Assembly (NCBI GenBank): GCA_964462125.1
Contig: CAYWXT010000074.1
Coordinates: 1-22,313, forward strand
Direction of reading: 5' to 3'
From: JAWLFY01 sp964462125
GTDB lineage: Bacteria; Planctomycetota; Planctomycetia; Pirellulales; Pirellulaceae
DNA length: 22,313 bases
Below are positions 1-7,588 of the stretch, in pieces (the first letter of the stretch is position 1; each line of letters opens with the position of its first letter). Made by a program: the position numbers and the translations under genes. The notes under the pieces were generated by a model. It was not told the DNA's origin. It did not search any database and saw only the letters and a program-made list of their open reading frames with translations.

Positions 1-241
1 ACATCGGCACCCGGTGCGCGACCTGTTTCAAATGCGGCACCGGCGCGTCCCCCACCCGCTGGGTCGGCGAGTCGGGAGTCCGCAGCTCCGGGTGTTCCTG
101 CTCCAGCTGTTTCAGCTCGTCCAGCAGCCGATCGTATTCCAGGTCCGAGATCTCGGGTTCTGCTTCGACGTAATAGAGTCGATCGTGGTGACGAATCTGT
201 TCGCGGAGTTCACGAATTCGTGCTGCAGGGGTAGCAGACAT
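1..241 (-). CDS. ligA: NAD-dependent DNA ligase LigA, N-terminal part (runs off left edge)
   Basis: LigA seals nicks in duplex DNA using NAD+ and joins Okazaki fragments and repair patches. Only the first 80 residues are visible. They carry the hallmarks of the N-terminal Ia (NMN-binding) domain: LREQIRHHDRLYYVEAEPEI, then SDLEYDRLLDEL, and PDSPTQRVGDAP near the edge. The tyrosine pair in RLYYV and the EYDRL motif are typical of the family. The start is the ATG whose complement is at 239-241 (protein begins MSATPAARIREL). The catalytic KxDG lysine, OB fold, zinc finger, helix-hairpin-helix and BRCT regions would lie to the left and cannot be judged. The gene is divergent from the uvrA-like gene at 286, so two DNA-repair genes share a short upstream region. 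Identification is from family motifs recognised by eye and is strong. Confidence 0.93.
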   Translation of the reverse strand, partial: MSATPAARIRELREQIRHHDRLYYVEAEPEISDLEYDRLLDELKQLEQEHPELRTPDSPTQRVGDAPVPHLKQVAHRVPM

Positions 242-267
242 CGGGTATCAGCGTTGGGAGGAGTCCG

Positions 268-274
268 AAAGGAG
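268..274 (+). promoter_or_regulatory. Candidate ribosome binding site for the uvrA-like gene
   Basis: AAAGGAG lies 11 bases upstream of an in-frame GTG at 286. It is the only good Shine-Dalgarno match near the candidate starts (GTG 286, ATG 367, TTG 436). It is therefore the main argument for the long form of the protein, although the spacing is slightly long. Confidence 0.45.
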
Positions 275-285
275 TAATCGCCAAA

Positions 286-3200
286 GTGGGAAATGGTCAG
301 AGGATAGCCGATCGGCCGCCGCTCGGTTCACGACAGGGCCAACGGGATCGCCCGGCCCGGCGGCGAATGCTCGATTTTTCGGTAGACTCTGATCGTCGCA
401 CCATCACTTTTTCGTCTCTGTTTCCGGCTGTCACCTTGCCCCCCACTGCCATTTCGGTCCGCGGATGTCGCGTCCACAACTTACAGGAGATCGATGTCGA
501 CATCCCTCGCGGCAAGCTGATCGTGATGTGCGGGCTCTCCGGCAGCGGCAAGACGTCGCTGGCGCTCGACACGCTGTACGCGGAAGGCCAGCGTTGCTAC
601 ATCGAGAGCTTTTCCGCCTACACGCGCCAGTTTCTGCAACGGCTGGACAAGCCGGACTGTGACGCGATTGAGGGGATACCGCCTGCGATCGCGGTGACTC
701 GGGCCAGCGGGTCGAAATCGAACCGCAGCACCGTCGCCACGGCGACTGAAATCGCCGACCATCTGAGGTTGCTGATGGCCAAGGTTGGCCAGCTGTTTTG
801 CTACGGTTGCGGCGAGCCGGTGGTGCGCGATGATCCATCGGTCGTCGCGACCGAGATGGCCAGCGGCGAGGGGCCGGCCCGCTCCATGATCGGCTTTCCC
901 GTCTGGTTGCCCGACCGCCGATCGGCCAGCGAGATTCTGTATGGACTGCAGCAAGAAGGCTACCTGCGTCTCGTCGTCGGCGACCGCCTGTTCCGCCTCT
1001 CCGATGACGATCGCGCATCGTTGGCCAAACGGGTCGGGCGAAAGGGGGTCGAGGCGGTTGTGATTGTCGACCGCGTCACGGCGGGAGCCGAAATCGGACG
1101 GCTGACCGAGTCGCTCGAAACCGCGATGCTGGAAGGCAACGGCAAAGCGTATCTTTTCGGAGAGCAGGAAGACGCGGGAGCGACGTCGGGAACGACCGTC
1201 ACCATCGACGGCCGCAGTTGGCGACGCCGGATCATCAGCCGGGACCTTCGCTGTGACCGCTGTGACATCGACTACCCCGAGCCGGTACCGCGGCTGTTCA
1301 ACTTCAACCATCCGCTCGGCGCCTGCCCCACGTGTGAAGGCTTCGGTGAGGTGGTCACGATCGATCCGGATCTGGTGGTGCCCGACTCATCGCTCTCCCT
1401 GCGCGATGGCGCGATCGCTCCCTGGAACGCTCCCTCCTATCGACATGAGTTGGACGAGTTGCTCGACTTGGCTGACGATTACGGGATCCCGACGGATGTC
1501 CCCGTTTCGAAGTTGAAGAAGAAGCATTGGAAGCTGGTTCAAGAGGGTGTGCCGGAGCGAAACTTTGGTGGGCTGGATGGCTTTTTCGCTTGGCTCGACC
1601 GCAAAAAGTACAAGATGCATATCCGCGTCTTCGCCTCCCGATTTCGCAGCTACCGCACCTGCAGCGAGTGTGGGGGGCAAAGGATGAAACCGGAGGCGTT
1701 GGCGTATCGGCTCGGAGGTCGGAACGTCGCGGAACTCCTGCACAGCACCGCGTCGGAGGCGATCGCGTTTTTCTCGGAGTTGACCCTTGCATCGCGGGAA
1801 CGAACGATCGCGGCCGAGCCGTTACGCCAGATCTCTGAGCGGCTCGGTTACCTGGGCAACGTCGGGCTCGGCTACCTGCAGCTCGATCGCCCCCTGCGGA
1901 CGCTCTCCGGCGGCGAGACCCAACGGGTGGCGTTGACCGCGGCGCTCGGCAGCAGCCTTGTGAACATGTTGTATGTGCTCGATGAACCGACCGCGGGGCT
2001 GCATCCTTCCGATGTGCAGCGGCTGGCCGATGCGATTCTCGCCCTTCGCGACCGCGGCAACACGGTCGTTGTCGTTGAGCATGACCCCACCCTGATCGAA
2101 CTGGCAGACCGCGTGATCGAGATTGGCCCTGGCGCCGGTGCCGGGGGCGGCAAGGTCGTCTTTGAAGGCTCGGTCGAGCAGATGCTCGTGGCCCCCGCCA
2201 GCCTCACCGGCGAGTTTCTCAGCGGCAAACGCGGCTGGACCTTGATCGATCGGGAACCGCGAACGGGATCAGGGCAAATTCGGTTGACCGGCGCCAGCGG
2301 CCACAACCTGCAAGGGATCGACGTCGAGTTTCCCTTGGGGCTGCTCTGCCTGGTCACCGGGGTTTCCGGCAGCGGGAAGAGTACGCTCGTTCATGACACG
2401 CTGTACGGCGCCCTTTGTCAGCGAACAGCGAAGGCCGGTGTGAAACCGCTGCCCTTCGATTCCATCACGGGGGTCGGCCAGATTGATGAGTGTGTCCTGA
2501 TCGACCAGTCACCGATTAGCCGCAGCCCCCGGAGCTGCCCCGTCACGTATGTGAAGAGTTTTGATGCGATCCGCAAGGTGTTTGCCGGGACGGTCGAGGC
2601 CCGCACGCGGAACTTCAGTCCCGGGCACTTCAGCTTCAACGGGAAGGGACAATGCCCGGAATGTGAGGGAGCGGGCGTGTTGCAGGTCGACATGCAGTTC
2701 CTGGCCGACGTTTCGATGCAATGTCCCGCCTGCCGTGGCTGCCGTTTCCGATCCGAAATCTTGCAGGTTCGCTACCGTGACCGAACGATCGCCGATGTCC
2801 TGGACATGACGGTGCAGGAGGCCCATCGGTTCTTTCGCGGCGAAGCGAAGGTTCGTGCGAAACTGCAGCGGATGATCAACGTGGGGCTGGAGTACATCAC
2901 GTTGGGGCAGCCGGCGACAACGCTCTCCAGCGGCGAGGCACAACGCCTCAAACTGGCCGCGTTTCTCGGTGCCAAGTCACGGCGCCGGACGCTGTTCTTG
3001 CTCGATGAGCCGACGACCGGACTGCATTTCGCCGACATTGTCCGGCTGGTCGATTGCTTCGACGCGTTGATCGCCGACGGTCATTCACTGATCGTGGTCG
3101 AACACAACGCAATGCTGATGCGGGCGGCAGATCACCTGATCGACCTCGGTCCCGGGGCGGGAACCGAGGGCGGCCGGCTTGTCGCCAGTGGCCCCCCGAA

Positions 3201-3321
3201 CCAACTCGCCGCCACCGCCGACAGCCCCACGGGAGGTGTACTGCGCGATTCGCGACAGTCGCTCGGGGCGGCCGAGGAAGCGGTGATGAAACCTAGAACA
3301 AGTTTCGCAGCCGATCGGTGA
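286..3321 (+). CDS. UvrA-family excinuclease ABC subunit A (divergent paralogue)
   Basis: UvrA is the tandem-ABC ATPase that finds DNA damage and loads UvrB in nucleotide excision repair. Visible motifs in order: Walker A GLSGSGKTS (about residue 83), CDRCD and CPTCEGFG zinc ligands, signature LSGGETQR (about 540), Walker B LYVLDEPTAGLH (about 562), second Walker A GVSGSGKST (about 692), the CPEC/CPAC zinc module near 790-815, signature LSSGEAQR (about 880), and LFLLDEPTTGLH. Its 1011 residues compare with about 940 for usual UvrA. The UvrB-binding region is present but its conserved APVVRGRKG core reads GFPVWLPDRR. The usual DEPSIGLHQRDN of the first ATPase reads DEPTAGLHPSDV, and NPATYT reads CPVTYV. 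These point to a paralogue rather than the housekeeping UvrA, which is inferred. The first 50 residues look unlike UvrA and use rarer codons, so the true start may be ATG 367 or TTG 436. GTG 286 is kept for its ribosome binding site. The 3' end overlaps the convergent HEAT gene. Confidence 0.9.
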   Translation: MGNGQRIADRPPLGSRQGQRDRPARRRMLDFSVDSDRRTITFSSLFPAVTLPPTAISVRGCRVHNLQEIDVDIPRGKLIVMCGLSGSGKTSLALDTLYAEGQRCYIESFSAYTRQFLQRLDKPDCDAIEGIPPAIAVTRASGSKSNRSTVATATEIADHLRLLMAKVGQLFCYGCGEPVVRDDPSVVATEMASGEGPARSMIGFPVWLPDRRSASEILYGLQQEGYLRLVVGDRLFRLSDDDRASLAKRVGRKGVEAVVIVDRVTAGAEIGRLTESLETAMLEGNGKAYLFGEQEDAGATSGTTVTIDGRSWRRRIISRDLRCDRCDIDYPEPVPRLFNFNHPLGACPTCEGFGEVVTIDPDLVVPDSSLSLRDGAIAPWNAPSYRHELDELLDLADDYGIPTDVPVSKLKKKHWKLVQEGVPERNFGGLDGFFAWLDRKKYKMHIRVFASRFRSYRTCSECGGQRMKPEALAYRLGGRNVAELLHSTASEAIAFFSELTLASRERTIAAEPLRQISERLGYLGNVGLGYLQLDRPLRTLSGGETQRVALTAALGSSLVNMLYVLDEPTAGLHPSDVQRLADAILALRDRGNTVVVVEHDPTLIELADRVIEIGPGAGAGGGKVVFEGSVEQMLVAPASLTGEFLSGKRGWTLIDREPRTGSGQIRLTGASGHNLQGIDVEFPLGLLCLVTGVSGSGKSTLVHDTLYGALCQRTAKAGVKPLPFDSITGVGQIDECVLIDQSPISRSPRSCPVTYVKSFDAIRKVFAGTVEARTRNFSPGHFSFNGKGQCPECEGAGVLQVDMQFLADVSMQCPACRGCRFRSEILQVRYRDRTIADVLDMTVQEAHRFFRGEAKVRAKLQRMINVGLEYITLGQPATTLSSGEAQRLKLAAFLGAKSRRRTLFLLDEPTTGLHFADIVRLVDCFDALIADGHSLIVVEHNAMLMRAADHLIDLGPGAGTEGGRLVASGPPNQLAATADSPTGGVLRDSRQSLGAAEEAVMKPRTSFAADR

Positions 3322-4033
3322 GTCCTGGCGGGCGCTGCTCGACTGGCTCTCCGTCGAGGGCGGCGATCCAGACCTGCGGATCGTTGCCGTAATCTTTGCC
3401 GGTGGCCCCCCGTAATGACTGGATCGCCAATTTCCGGGTCGCAGGATTTCGGTCTTGCAAGGCGAGTCGCAGAGAGTCGGTGGCGACCGCGTTGTGGTGA
3501 TTGCTCAACGCATCCATCGCGGCATGTTTCACGTCTTGGTTGGTCTCGGATCCGATCACCGCCGCCAGCATTCTCGAAGCGGGCTCATCGCGCCGCTTGG
3601 ACAGCGCCCGGCACGCTTCCATGCGAACTTTGGCGATGTCGTCATCGAGCCCTTGTTCGATGATTGCGATCCCAGCACCGGCGGTCATATTGCCGGCGGC
3701 TTGAACCGCGATTCGCCGCATTTCTGAGCTCGGATCGTGCTCCACCAGCTGTTCCAGGTGGGTATTCCAGTACTGCTGGCGCTCCGCGGGGAGCTTGCCG
3801 ATCGAGCCGGCCAGCGATTGCAGTTGCCGCCGCCGCTCGTGGTCGGTGATCCCGAGGGCCGCGTCCTCCCGCCACTCCTTGAGCACGAAGTAGGGGTTCG
3901 CGTGTTTGAGCGCATACATGGGCCCGTCCTGGCAGCCGACCAGGGGGGCGACCGCCAGCATCCACGCCGTGGTCAAAACCAGTTGGCGCCCAGCCCTGGT
4001 GTGTTTGCCAGCCCGTGTGAATCTGCTGGACAT
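3293..4033 (-). CDS. HEAT-repeat lipoprotein
   Basis: This predicted lipoprotein of 246 residues has no known specific function. A basic N-terminus (residues 1-16) and hydrophobic stretch (17-33) end in a lipobox L31-V32-G33-C34, so export and lipid attachment at Cys34 are expected. The mature part carries HEAT-like helical repeats: SSEMRRIAVQAAGNM, DIAKVRMEACRALSKR, NQDVKHAAMDALSNH and NPATRKLAIQSLRGATG. These fit the helix-turn-helix repeats spaced by 30-odd residues that form protein-binding solenoids. It probably scaffolds or binds another envelope protein, but no partner is visible. The start is ATG at 4031-4033, and the lipobox supports this frame. Its stop lies inside the end of the uvrA-like gene (29-bp tail-to-tail overlap). 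It is divergent from the HPF-like gene. Confidence 0.82.
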   Translation of the reverse strand: MSSRFTRAGKHTRAGRQLVLTTAWMLAVAPLVGCQDGPMYALKHANPYFVLKEWREDAALGITDHERRRQLQSLAGSIGKLPAERQQYWNTHLEQLVEHDPSSEMRRIAVQAAGNMTAGAGIAIIEQGLDDDIAKVRMEACRALSKRRDEPASRMLAAVIGSETNQDVKHAAMDALSNHHNAVATDSLRLALQDRNPATRKLAIQSLRGATGKDYGNDPQVWIAALDGEPVEQRPPGLTDRLRNLF

Positions 4034-4250
4034 CCTGAATCCCGCGAAGGTTGAAGACGTATCGCAACGCGTCGTGCGTGTAACAAACCCGGAGAAGAGC
4101 TACCAACCCCAGTTTCCTTCGTCCCATCGCGGAGCCACGTCGAGGGGCCGTCCACGCGGGGCGTTCCCAGGATTTGACGGGGCCGCAATAATCGATGATG
4201 GAAGGACGCGGTTCATTGTTCGGGGCGAACTTTATCAAGGAAATTTCAAC
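4034..4250. other. Divergent intergenic region between the HEAT lipoprotein and HPF-like genes
   Basis: This stretch of about 217 bases must hold the promoters of both flanking genes. No RNA gene, convincing terminator or strong sigma-70 promoter is seen. A TTGACG hexamer near 4176 could be a -35 element for the HPF-like gene, but no good -10 follows at 17 bases. An open frame runs through from 3906 into the HPF-like gene, but its upstream part has no family resemblance. Confidence 0.5.
4237..4243 (+). promoter_or_regulatory. Ribosome binding site deciding the GTG start of the HPF-like gene
   Basis: AAGGAAA lies 7 bases before the GTG at 4251. It marks this GTG as the start rather than any of the upstream in-frame codons in the open frame. 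Confidence 0.7.
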
Positions 4251-4568
4251 GTGCAGATCCAGGTCAATACGGACAATCACACCGATGCCAATACCCAGCT
4301 GATCGACGAGGTACGAGGGCTGCTGCAGGAGAAACTCAGTCGGTTTGAATCCAGGATCACCCGTTTGGAGGTCCATCTGACAGACCAGAACAGCGCGACC
4401 AAGGGGGGCGATGATGACATGCAGTGCAAGCTCGAAGCACGCCTCACCGGGATGCAACCGTTGGCGGTCAGCGAGCGGGCGGGCACCATCCCCCAGGCGG
4501 TCAACGGAGCCACCGGCAAGCTGCGGTCGCTGCTCGACAGTACCCTCGGGAAGCTGAGCCAGCGTTAA
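4251..4568 (+). CDS. HPF/RaiA-family ribosome-associated protein (short form)
   Basis: HPF/RaiA proteins bind the 30S decoding region and stop translation in stationary phase or cold. This 105-residue protein begins VQIQVNTDNHTD, and has the beta-alpha-beta pattern of the family: QLIDEVRGLLQEKLSRFESRITRLEVHLTDQN, then DMQCKLEARLTGMQPLAVSE and a final helix KLRSLLDSTLGKL. The segment around RITRLEVHLTD corresponds to the strand that usually reads like V.V.L..... in HPF. Length matches short HPF or YfiA without the C-terminal dimerisation domain of long HPF. It seems to lack the usual run of basic residues of strong ribosome binders, so the ribosome-hibernation role is inferred from fold resemblance. 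The start is GTG with a good ribosome binding site. It ends 37 bases before the stop of the convergent astB. Confidence 0.72.
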   Translation: MQIQVNTDNHTDANTQLIDEVRGLLQEKLSRFESRITRLEVHLTDQNSATKGGDDDMQCKLEARLTGMQPLAVSERAGTIPQAVNGATGKLRSLLDSTLGKLSQR

Positions 4569-4605
4569 GCGTTAAGGATCGTGCGGGACACTTGTTTTCC
4601 GCTCA

Positions 4606-5922
4606 TCACTCCAACAGCCGTCTCTGCAACTCCCAGGTGACTCGTTCGGCGTCGCGGACCCGATCGAGCTCGGCCAGATCGCTCAGCGTCACGGCGGTCG
4701 GGTACGACTCCTCGACGATCTGCCGAAGTTCCGCGTCGAGTCCTTGCGACCACCGCATGGCGTGGTTGCAATCTGCCAGTTCCCCGGGCGTCACCGGGAC
4801 TCGTAACCGCAGACAGGCCGGGCCGCCGCCTCCCGCCATGCTTTGACGTAGTTCAACGTAGTGCACCTCGGAAAACAGCCCAAGCTGGTCCCGCCAACGT
4901 TCGACCAGACCCCGTGCCGGTTCACAGTCACGGACTTGCGCGGGGCAAATCAAGACGGCGGGGCCGTCCGCGTCGGAAGCGGATCCGTTGCTCGATGGCG
5001 ACACGATCTGGCTGTTGAACAGATAGCACGATACGGCATCCTCCAGCGATAGCTCGTCCCGGTGAACCACGATCCGTTTCAGCGGTCGACCCCAGATCGA
5101 TTCGAAGCGGGCGGCGAGTTGCTCAAGTTTTTCCTCGGCGTCGTAAAACGCCAGCTCATGGTGCAGCAATAGATCCCCATGACTGGCGGCGACCACGTCG
5201 TTGTGAAACGCTCCCGCATCGATCGCCTCGGGATGCTGCTTCAAAAAGAAAGCATGGTCGGGCGGAATATCGTGTAACCGCGGAATCGCTCGTGACGCCT
5301 GTTCGGACTGGCGAGCCATATATCGAGTGGGCTGGGGCAAGCCGTCGCCGAAAACATACAGGTGCAGTCCCGGGCGGAGAATGTCCGCGGCGAGCCGCAT
5401 ATGATTTGCCGCCCCTTCGTCGCGCGCCGCCATCCCACCGGGCAGCCCTCGATTCAATCGCGTTGCCGTCGGTAGCAGCCGCTGCAGCTGATCAAGGGTT
5501 TCGTCGGGCTCGATGGCTCGGTGCAGGCTGGCGTTGAGGTTGGCAACGGTGAGCGACAGGCGGTTTTCCGGAGCATCCCAGGAGGGGGAGACGGTGGCCG
5601 CATTGGCGGTCCACATTGCGGAACTGCTCATCGCGGCCGCAAACAGCGCCGGCGCCTCGGCCAGCGCGCGGTGCAAAACCTGCGCGTCCGGGCCCGTGAA
5701 CCCGAACCGGTGGAGCAATTCCCAGCAGGGCCGTTGTTGCGGCGGCAGGACGAATTGGGGCACGCCGAGTCGGGCCACCACGGCCATCTTGTCGAGTCCC
5801 TGCAGTGCGGCGGCGCGGGGGTTGGAAATCTCGCCCCGATGGGATTGGGAGGCGAGGTTTCCTATCCCCAGGCCGCCGAAATGGTGCGTTGGTCCGACGA
5901 GCCGGTCGATTTGGGCTTCCAT
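4606..5922 (-). CDS. astB: N-succinylarginine dihydrolase AstB
   Basis: AstB hydrolyses N2-succinylarginine to N2-succinylornithine, CO2 and ammonia, the second step of the arginine succinyltransferase pathway in the cytosol. The 438 residues are close to the 447 of E. coli AstB. The N-terminus LVGPTHHFGGLGIGN and the blocks SNPRAAALQGL, MWTANAATVSPS, LTVANLNASLHR, DEGAANHMRL, GAFHNDVV, VSCYLFNSQ and GGGGPACLRLRV follow the family closely. The three catalytic residues are kept: Glu169 in DEGAANH, His240 in FHND and Cys370 in PACLRL. The start is ATG at 5920-5922, next to LVGPTH as in the family, with a weak GAGAG upstream. It lies 132 bases downstream of astD on the same strand, probably in one transcript. 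The ast transferase, aminotransferase and desuccinylase genes are absent from the window. Confidence 0.95.
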   Translation of the reverse strand: MEAQIDRLVGPTHHFGGLGIGNLASQSHRGEISNPRAAALQGLDKMAVVARLGVPQFVLPPQQRPCWELLHRFGFTGPDAQVLHRALAEAPALFAAAMSSSAMWTANAATVSPSWDAPENRLSLTVANLNASLHRAIEPDETLDQLQRLLPTATRLNRGLPGGMAARDEGAANHMRLAADILRPGLHLYVFGDGLPQPTRYMARQSEQASRAIPRLHDIPPDHAFFLKQHPEAIDAGAFHNDVVAASHGDLLLHHELAFYDAEEKLEQLAARFESIWGRPLKRIVVHRDELSLEDAVSCYLFNSQIVSPSSNGSASDADGPAVLICPAQVRDCEPARGLVERWRDQLGLFSEVHYVELRQSMAGGGGPACLRLRVPVTPGELADCNHAMRWSQGLDAELRQIVEESYPTAVTLSDLAELDRVRDAERVTWELQRRLLE

Positions 5923-6054
5923 CGTCTCTCGTGTGGTATCGAAATTTCAAGGCGGGATATCCTGAAAGCAGAAGCCGCAGCGACTTCTCGCCAACGGCAA
6001 CGCCTGCCGTGTTCTCAGGGACGCTGTGCGAGCTCCCCGGCGCCCGCGCTGAGG
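5923..6054 (-). other. astD-astB spacer with a hairpin and short repeat
   Basis: These 132 bases separate two co-oriented AST genes. They contain an 8-bp stem with a 3-base loop at 5970-5988 (one G-T pair). The same sequence matches a motif found again downstream of lctP at 11157. No coding gene is supported. The hairpin has no T-run, so it is not a classical terminator. Confidence 0.5.
5970..5988. repeat. Short interspersed hairpin motif, copy A
   Basis: The plus strand reads AGAAGCCGCAGCGACTTCT. It folds as 8 paired bases around a 3-base loop. It shares GARGCCGCWGCGACTTC (15 of 17 bases identical) with positions 11156-11172 in the lctP-aminotransferase spacer. Both copies have the same orientation and both are intergenic. 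Confidence 0.45.
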
Positions 6055-7503
6055 TTACCGCACCGCGCCCCACGGGTCTTGTTCATCCAGCTGGCCGGCC
6101 TGCAACGACGCAACCGGGTCACTGCAAAAATCGATCGCGTGGAAACCGGCAGGCCGATGATTGCCGCTGGCCCCGAGTCCTCCGAAGGGCATTACCCCCG
6201 CGGCCCCGGTCGTGGGGCGGTTCCAATGAACCACGCCGGCGCCGACCCGATCGACAAAGGCTTCGAACAGTTCCGGCGTTCCGCCGATCAAGGCGGCGGC
6301 CAAACCGTACGGCGTCCGCGCGGCGGCGTCGATCGCGGCCTGTTCGTCATCGCAGCACTCGAACACCAGCAGCGGACCGAACCACTCCATCGATCCGATC
6401 TCTTCCAAGGCCGCTTGGGGCAAGTCGGTTGCATCCACGATCGCTGGCCGCACCAGGTTCCTCGGTCCTGTCGGGGCCGCGGAGGTTGGCTTCAGGAAAG
6501 GTTCCAGTGGCCGGCAACCGAGTTCCAACATGCGGTTGTAGGTGTGCTGCAGGGAGTCCGCCGCCTGCGCCGAAACCAGTGGTCCCAACTCCGGTGCCGG
6601 ATCCTCGCCCGGGAGACCGACCCGTAGCGTCCGCGTCCGGGCGAGGATTGCGTCGATCTGCCGCTGCGTGGCATCGCTGCGGACAAAGACCGCGCGGCGG
6701 GCGGCGGTACAGCGTTGGCCCGAGGTGACGAAGGCGGAAAAGGTGACCAGGCTTGCCAGTCGCTCCGGCGGCGAATCACCCGTGATGAGCAAGGGGCTGT
6801 TGCCACCGAGTTCCAGGGCGAGTTGCACCTCGGGCCGACCGGCGAGCTGGCGGTGGATCGCGCGTCCCGCGGCGCGGCCGCCGGTTAAAAAGACGCCGCC
6901 GAGTTCCGGGGCCTCGATCGCAGCGACCGCCGGATCGACTCGTCCCACGATGTACTCCAGCACGCCTTCAGGGAGTCCCGCTTCGTGCCACGCGTTGACG
7001 GTCCACTCGCCGATCGCGGTCGCCTGGTCGCTCGGTTTGAACACCACCGGGTTGCCGGCGAGCAGGAGCGGGATGATTTGGCCGCCCGGCAGATGCATCG
7101 GAAAGTTGAATGGTCCCAGAACCAGCGACACGCCGATCGGGCGATAGCGAATGACGCGGCTGACCGGTCCGTCCTCCAGCACCTGGTCAGCGCGGCGCTG
7201 GTTCATCGCCTGGATCGAAAGTTCGATTTTGGCAATCGCGGCCGCGACTTCCCCCTCGACGTCCCAAGGCAGCTTCCCAACCTCGCGGGTGATCAGAGCG
7301 GCGAGTTCGTCCCGCCGCTGTCGAAGGAACTCGGCATAGGCTCGCACGATCGCGACCCGTTGTTCGACCCGCGTTCGTCTCCACTCCGGCCACGCGGCGT
7401 GGGCTCGCCGCATCGCCGTAGCGACCTCCGCCGGGGTCGATTCGCGCCCCTCCCAAACGGTTGAACCATCGATCGGGCTGTGGCTGGAAAAATGCTGTGG
7501 CAT
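6055..7503 (-). CDS. astD: N-succinylglutamate 5-semialdehyde dehydrogenase AstD
   Basis: AstD oxidises N-succinylglutamate semialdehyde to N-succinylglutamate with NAD+, the fourth step of arginine breakdown by the AST route. The 482 residues (E. coli 492) show the aldehyde dehydrogenase fold: GPFNFPMHLPGGQIIPLLLAG and VVFKPSDQAT (cofactor binding), VFLTGG, catalytic base Glu231 in LALELGGNSPL and nucleophile Cys265 in SGQRCTAARR. The C-terminal block WNRPTTGAAGVMPFGGLGAS followed by GNHRPA is especially AstD-like and separates it from generic aldehyde dehydrogenases. The open frame extends upstream to a GTG at 7554. ATG 7501-7503 is preferred because it is preceded by AGGGGCGG and starts just before SPIDGSTVW. 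It is the upstream gene of astB and divergent from the ClC gene. Confidence 0.93.
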   Translation of the reverse strand: MPQHFSSHSPIDGSTVWEGRESTPAEVATAMRRAHAAWPEWRRTRVEQRVAIVRAYAEFLRQRRDELAALITREVGKLPWDVEGEVAAAIAKIELSIQAMNQRRADQVLEDGPVSRVIRYRPIGVSLVLGPFNFPMHLPGGQIIPLLLAGNPVVFKPSDQATAIGEWTVNAWHEAGLPEGVLEYIVGRVDPAVAAIEAPELGGVFLTGGRAAGRAIHRQLAGRPEVQLALELGGNSPLLITGDSPPERLASLVTFSAFVTSGQRCTAARRAVFVRSDATQRQIDAILARTRTLRVGLPGEDPAPELGPLVSAQAADSLQHTYNRMLELGCRPLEPFLKPTSAAPTGPRNLVRPAIVDATDLPQAALEEIGSMEWFGPLLVFECCDDEQAAIDAAARTPYGLAAALIGGTPELFEAFVDRVGAGVVHWNRPTTGAAGVMPFGGLGASGNHRPAGFHAIDFCSDPVASLQAGQLDEQDPWGAVR

Positions 7504-7588
7504 GCCGATCCGCCCCTGTTGCGGGAAAACACGCGTCGAAGAATAACAGAGCACCGGTCAATCGTACTGATTCGACCACGCGTCTGAT
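7504..7588. promoter_or_regulatory. Divergent control region between astD and the ClC operon, with repeated CACGCGTC
   Basis: These 85 bases must drive astD leftward and the ClC-led gene run rightward. CACGCGTC occurs twice, at 7530-7537 and 7577-7584, 47 bases apart, each holding the palindrome ACGCGT. A weak plus-strand promoter could be TTGCGG 7519-7524 and AATAAC 7542-7547 with a 17-base spacer (3/6 and 4/6 matches). No terminator or riboswitch is seen. Confidence 0.35.

Noticed and set aside
3642..4457. Minus-strand open frame across the HEAT gene start and the HPF-like gene
   Set aside because: It overlaps two better-supported genes and would erase the divergent promoter region. No domain recognised.
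4569..4605. Possible shared terminator between the HPF-like gene and astB
   Set aside because: The 37-base spacer contains a GCGTTAA direct repeat but no stem with a T-run.
5521..6627. Long plus-strand open frame opposite astB and astD
   Set aside because: It covers the 5' end of astB, the spacer and the 3' half of astD. Composition is typical of an antisense shadow, and both opposite genes are certain.
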